Positions 16,800 through 20,597 of a DNA stretch of 20,597 nucleotides are shown here, piece by piece. Numbering within the stretch: position 1 is the first letter of the stretch; every line of letters starts with the position of its first letter. The position numbers and the translations under genes are program-made. This DNA is from Lingula anatina (Eukaryota > Brachiopoda > Lingulata > Lingulida > Lingulidae): assembly GCF_001039355.2 (NCBI RefSeq), contig NW_019775877.1:123416-144012 (forward strand), in the 5' to 3' direction. The notes under the pieces are model-generated. The model was not told where the DNA came from. It searched no databases and saw nothing but the letters and a program-made list of their open reading frames with translations.

Positions 16800-18604
16800 G
16801 TAATTTGTGAAAAAAAGGGAAGATGGATGTTTTTGATTTGTCAGAGTGTTAAATCACTTACCAGGAGAACATGAACCTGCGAAAGAATGTAAACTTAAAG
16901 ATAAAAAGAAAAATTTACATAAAATAATTTTGAAGTAGTCTTACTTTGATTATTACTAAAGTGAAAATCTAAAAAAATTCCATCTTTGTTTTGGAAAGTT
17001 GCTCTGGGTGTTATCTTAACTATAGTTGGTTTCAGAATACTCAGGAATTGAAGAGCTTTAGCCCCTGCATTGAAAATTCACAGGCCCCAAAATAAAATGA
17101 AAAAAAGCAAAGAAAAAACAAAATGAAGTCCAAACTTTTCTTCTTCATTGAACCAATTAGGGCTTAATTTGCTTGTTACGTCTGATTACATCTCGTTACG
17201 ACCGATTACATGCGGTTACGTTTCTCATCACGTTTGATTGGTTGCACAATATTCAGCGGTGAGTTTTTATCCCTGTAGGGGAAGTGGGAGTTTCCAGTAC
17301 AACGTACCGTCTGTTTTGATAGCCAGTGCATTTAGCAGATTCGGAAACCTGCTGTAATCTAACAGTGTTGTTTCATCATTCTTTGATTACGTCTTTGTTT
17401 ATTTTCTTGTCGGGAGTTTGTGTGTGTAAGTAGAAAAAGTTGGCTTTTTTCATTTTGGAATATATTTGACTTGTTCTTCATAGGGAAAAGTGCAAATTGC
17501 AGAAAATTTCCTTTTTTCCAAAAGAGAAAAAAATGGACAACACCTATTCCAAAGAATTCATTAAAAAACTGTTGTGAAGAAATATATTTAAAAAAAAAAA
17601 CATGGTAATCATCATCTATTAACAATTGTTCTAAATAAAGCAACCACAAAATGATATTGAATGACTTTCTTCATAAGATATCACTATGTCTCGCTATCAT
17701 ACTCTAAATCGCGGTAAAATTTGGTAGTTCACTTGTCATTACAAGCCATAAAACATGCTTTATATGATATATTTTTTAATTTTGTTATTGTCAAAGCATC
17801 AAATGGACGCAGTTTATCTAAAGTGTACAATAAAATGATTGTTTTAACTTGCATGAGGAACATGTTTTAGGAGTTACTCTGTCTAAATAGACTCTTTTTT
17901 GTGAACAACGTTTCCTCTGATCAATTGTGTAGTCCTTCTTATATGAACTGCTATTCTTACATGATGATAAAGGTGGCAGGAAAAACTAAATTAGTATTTT
18001 GATGTCACCTAACCTCCCTTTTTGCTCTGATGCATCAGTGTTACAAAACTCCTCCTTTCAAATGGAAAATAACCCGTCTAAACAAAGAAAGCTATACATG
18101 ATTGAAAAATAATCAAAAAATATTGCAGAAATTGTCTGATCATGCTTGTCACTTTGAAAAGTACAAAGATTTATTTAGTCTGAAGCCAGACCTTTAAGCT
18201 GATTGCTTCAGACCACATGGTTCAGTTGCAGACTGCTTCTGGGGGCTCATTTCCAATGAAACTATTGCTCTACTGTATGTAGACCAATCCAACTCTGCAG
18301 AGACTCTTGCTGAATGCAATCAAGTTAACAGATTTACCATGCCTCCCCTTGGTGTTGAGAAGAATACAGAAAAGCTGGTTATTATATGAGTACAATGGAA
18401 ACAAGAGTAGGCTTATGTCTCTATTTCTTCCATTTTAGATCCAGCCCTGCCACAACTGTAGGAAGTCACTGATGAAGATGATGTACTGCTCCTACTGCAG
18501 TGGATTGCCCACCATTAAGCCTTGCAATAATTACTGTCTCAATGTTATGAAGGGTTGCCTTGCCTACCAGGCTGAGCTGAACTCTGAATGGAACAAATAT
18601 ATCA
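16408..18604 (+). CDS. GPC4/6: glypican, GPC4/GPC6 (Dally-like) type, partial: two internal exons
   Basis: The visible exons are 16408-16799 and 18439-18604, separated by a 1.64-kb intron, phase 0 at the junction. Glypicans are GPI-anchored heparan sulfate proteoglycans at the cell surface that shape Wnt, Hedgehog, BMP and FGF signalling. The 185 residues cover the central helical and cysteine-rich core. [33 protein letters not shown] and QGLAIGRDV, then [13 protein letters not shown] and [15 protein letters not shown], match the GPC4/6 subfamily closely and GPC6 especially. The signal peptide, first cysteines, C-terminal glycosaminoglycan attachment sites and GPI signal are not in the recognised exons. 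They lie left of 16408 and right of 18604, probably beyond the window. The gene points away from the EGF-D8C gene. Confidence 0.95.
17175..17234 (+). repeat. 20-bp tandem repeat with TTAC every 10 bp
   Basis: GTTACG at 17175, 17195 and 17215 alternates with GATTACA at 17185 and 17205, so TTAC recurs at exactly 10-bp steps (17176, 17186, 17196, 17206, 17216). The last half-unit is degenerate. This is about one helical turn per motif, so all copies face one side of the DNA. Confidence 0.8.
17236..17295. promoter_or_regulatory. cluster of CCAAT-, C/EBP- and NF-kB-like motifs
   Basis: Directly after the phased TTAC array come ATTGG (17237-17241, a reversed CCAAT), TTGCACAAT (17242-17250, C/EBP-like, one base from the palindromic consensus) and GGGAGTTTCC (17286-17295, matching GGGRNNYYCC for NF-kB). 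Intronic position in a developmental gene makes an enhancer plausible, but this rests on motifs alone. Confidence 0.25.
18439..18604 (+). CDS. GPC4/6: glypican internal exon B (cysteine-rich segment)
   Basis: The exon is 166 nt, phase 0 at the acceptor (TTCCATTTTAG) and phase 1 at the donor (GTAAGT). It reads [40 protein letters not shown], then [15 protein letters not shown]. All seven cysteines expected in this segment of GPC4/6, except one extra (HNC), can be placed. The [14 protein letters not shown] block is nearly invariant in the family. The next exon, expected to begin with the A-M-L-x-V-A/L-E-R-L-like helix, was not found before 20597. Confidence 0.96.
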
Positions 18605-19377
18605 GTAAGTTATCACATCGTAGGGATGAGTACTTAATTGGTAATATTATTCTTTTTCTACCAGAAATTCTGTTTAGGATTATGTGATAGCCTTGAATAC
18701 TTGCAAATGAAAGTTGTCAGGGTGTTAAGATACATTAAAGTATCTGTGTGTCTGTGTGTATGACTAGCCATTTGTGTCCTGTATGTTGATATATCCCTAG
18801 CTCTGTATATGGCTAAAAGAAGTGACAATTTAGAAAAGGACCCACTGGTGACATAGTACAGAGGCCCCTGTCCTGTCAAATAGCAGGTAAACGTTCATCA
18901 GGTACAACTTTCCACATGCAAGGTTCAAAAGGTGACCATCTTAAGTCAACATTTTTCTTTGGTCTGTGGCATCACTGCCAATCTTTAAATAGTTTCCATT
19001 TAGGCAAGAACACAGGGATTAAGTTCTTCCATATAGAGTCTAAAATGTCTGGGCCAAGAGTTCACAACCTGGAGTCAGGTGACAGCATCAGGTGACCAGT
19101 CCTGACCAATCACCGTCATCCATGTTCAGTGGTAACATTATGGGATGTGGAAGTGGACAAACATGAATTATTTGATACCTGAGTTCTAATAATCCATTTC
19201 CAGGACCTTAGAGGTTATAACATTATAACATGAGGGGCCCTGGGAGTGTATAAAGCTGGTGTAAAGAGTAACAGGACTCTTGAAATCCTAACATTCAGGT
19301 GTATTGTTCATTGGGTCATTAAGTGGGCAGTTGTCCACTGGACTGGAGTGGACCCAGGGTGGACACAGGGGAGGAGC

Positions 19378-19417
19378 TGATTAAGATGGATTACCAGGTG
19401 TTAATCCTCATTAATCC
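19378..19417. promoter_or_regulatory. cluster of Otx/Pitx-type (TAATCC) sites with an E-box
   Basis: GGATTA (19388-19393), TAATCC (19402-19407) and TAATCCC (19412-19417) are three K50-homeodomain cores within 30 bp. A further GATTA is at 19378-19382, CAGGTG at 19395-19400, and CAATTG directly follows. Density well above chance suggests an Otx/Gsc/Pitx-responsive element in the glypican intron. No functional evidence exists in the sequence itself. Confidence 0.3.
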
Positions 19418-19470
19418 CCAATTGTTGATACATTAGTCATCCTATACTGATGTAGAGAAGTTTGTAAAGA

Positions 19471-19498
19471 GGGCGGGGTCGGGGGTGGGGGGGGGGGA
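19471..19498 (+). other. G-rich run with quadruplex potential
   Basis: Runs of three to eleven G are separated by single C, TC or T, close to the CA microsatellite. It is on the coding strand of the glypican intron, so it could also form in RNA. Confidence 0.45.
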
Positions 19499-19572
19499 GA
19501 AGATTTGTCATAAGGCATGTTTATGTTCTGTATCTGAATATTTTTCTTTCACACATAAATGTGTGCACGTGC

Positions 19573-19573
<1 letters not shown>

Positions 19574-19616
<43 letters not shown>

Positions 19617-19618
19617 CA
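19574..19618. repeat. CA dinucleotide microsatellite
   Basis: About 22 CA units, uninterrupted except for one CG near the end (19610-19611). Such tracts are typically polymorphic. Confidence 0.97.
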
Positions 19619-19950
19619 GCATTATCAGTCCAATAGCAGTAAAATCCTATTTGAAGTTATGGTGTTATTGTCTCTTCTGTCTGGGTTATTTCAGCAGGTA
19701 TGCAGAATCAGTGGAGATATTCCAGTCAATATTTTGCTAACCTTCGCCAGCAGTTTGATCTCCTCTCCCTCAGAACAACATACTTCTCATACTTGACATT
19801 CCTGCCTCCTTCCACTGGAGAAGTTCAATATTGACAGTCTCTGAGGGAATTGTGGCTTGAAGGGTCCGGCTTACAGAGGCCACTGTTGTGTCTGTCCACT
19901 TCTTGTTGACCTGTGTCTACTGACATAGGCCTTTTGTTGATACACTCAGT

Positions 19951-19990
19951 GTTGACCTATTGTTGACCTGTTGTTGACCTGTTGTTGACA
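19951..19990. repeat. 11-bp tandem repeat with TTGACCT
   Basis: TGACC starts at 19953, 19964 and 19975, followed by TGACA at 19986, giving an exact 11-bp period (unit GTTGTTGACCT). A single further TTGACC lies at 19906-19911. The core is again the nuclear-receptor half-site TGACCT, as in the array at 12311-12383. Confidence 0.8.
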
Positions 19991-20549
19991 TTGTATGACA
20001 GACTAGATGTGGATGCCTTTGTAAATATGAACTTAGACTGAAGGGGCTTATGATGTTACAACATTTGACAAAATGTAGCCCCTTTTACCTGGGGCATTCA
20101 AAACCCAAGTATAGACAGTGAACAAACTTGATATTTTCAGTGTCACTGGGTATTCCTCAAATATTCAGATTTTTACAGGATTTGCGCAAGAACTCGAAAT
20201 TTAACCTGAATAATTTAGCCCTTGTGATAAAAGTTCAACATAGCTGTTCCATTAAAATTTTGCTCTCAAGAAAGAAAGAAATGCCTGGAAATTGTCTTCT
20301 TGTTGTCTGTATTGCTGTACAGTTTGTACACATGTACTGTTTAGTTTGTACATATGTGGTATGAGGGCCATACCATAAATACACAGCTACAAATATTTGG
20401 ATTTGAGAATGAAAGAAACAGGGTTTGGAAAAAGAAGAAAGAAAACAGGTTCAACATTCCAACTGTTGATAGATTAATAAGAGGAGGAAAATACGTCATA
20501 ATTCCCAACCCAAAACCCATGTCTTTACTCTAAAAAAAAAAAAGGCGTT

Positions 20550-20572
20550 TCATGATAATTATATAATCATGA
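20550..20572. repeat. AT-rich imperfect palindrome
   Basis: TCATGAT (20550-20556) and ATCATGA (20566-20572) are inverted copies around a 9-bp AT-rich centre. It is probably simple AT-rich palindromic sequence without a known role. Confidence 0.35.
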
Positions 20573-20597
20573 GCTTTGAATGCCCTCAGATTATGTT

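Larger units (their letters stand above)
16800..18438 (+). other. GPC4/6: glypican intron
   Basis: A GT-AG intron (GTAATT ... CCATTTTAG), AT-rich. It contains a helically phased TTAC array (17175-17219) followed by CCAAT-, C/EBP- and NF-kB-like sites up to 17295, listed separately. The remaining part has short chance open frames on both strands and no recognisable element. Confidence 0.9.
18605..20597 (+). other. GPC4/6: glypican intron (incomplete), with repeats and motif clusters
   Basis: No further glypican exon was recognised. The stretch holds an Otx-type motif cluster (19378-19417), a G-rich run (19471-19498), a CA microsatellite (19574-19618) and a TTGACCTG repeat (19951-19990). The open frame at 20128-20364 follows a plausible acceptor (GATATTTTCAG) but matches no glypican segment and is rich in hydrophobic chance sequence. 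Confidence 0.75.

Noticed and set aside
20137-20364. Possible next glypican exon after GATATTTTCAG
   Set aside because: The translation lacks the expected helix and cysteine pattern of the following glypican segment.
1-20597. CRISPR array, bacterial operon, phage or integron structures
   Set aside because: The window is intron-containing animal DNA. The tandem repeats found are minisatellites or exon duplications without regular unique spacers.

Overview
This is a stretch of animal (metazoan) genomic DNA. It is AT-rich and intron-dense, with single-exon EGF modules, GT-AG splice sites, microsatellites and one ambiguous base (12723). The protein families place it in Bilateria. The 21-bp inverted-repeat element at 2240-2573 has ends that resemble, from memory, short AAGGG-ATAA-CTC elements common in molluscs. 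I lean to a lophotrochozoan, perhaps a mollusc, with low confidence.

Two genes can be supported, both partial. On the minus strand, ten exons between 7491 and 3251 form the 3' part of a secreted or extracellular-matrix protein. Eight tandem calcium-binding-type EGF domains, each on its own phase 1-1 exon of 120-123 nt, are followed by a uromodulin/OIT3-type cysteine-rich D8C (also called D10C) domain split over two exons. The protein then stops, with no zona pellucida domain. Its 5' exons lie beyond 7491 and I could not find them. On the plus strand, two exons (16408-16799 and 18439-18604) encode the central part of a glypican of the GPC4/GPC6 (Dally-like) subfamily. Its N-terminal and C-terminal exons were not found.

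Layout: 1-2239 is AT-rich with no supported gene and may be the 3'UTR of an upstream plus-strand gene (AATAAA at 2141). 2240-2573 is a MITE-like element. 2574-3250 is the probable 3'UTR of the EGF-D8C gene. 3251-7491 is that gene. 7492-16407 is an 8.9-kb stretch without a supported exon, holding repeats, a G-rich tract and several motif-dense islands. 16408-20597 holds the glypican exons and introns, with further repeats and motif clusters.

The two genes point away from each other, and each must have its 5' exons in or beyond the 8.9-kb gap. They are therefore either a compact divergent pair or interleaved on opposite strands. The least expected patterns are three sub-exon tandem duplications (about 75-90 bp) inside the EGF-D8C gene, each covering only part of an exon, and three short-motif arrays whose copies are spaced at one DNA helical turn (10-11 bp). 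I saw no clear new enzymatic or defence system.
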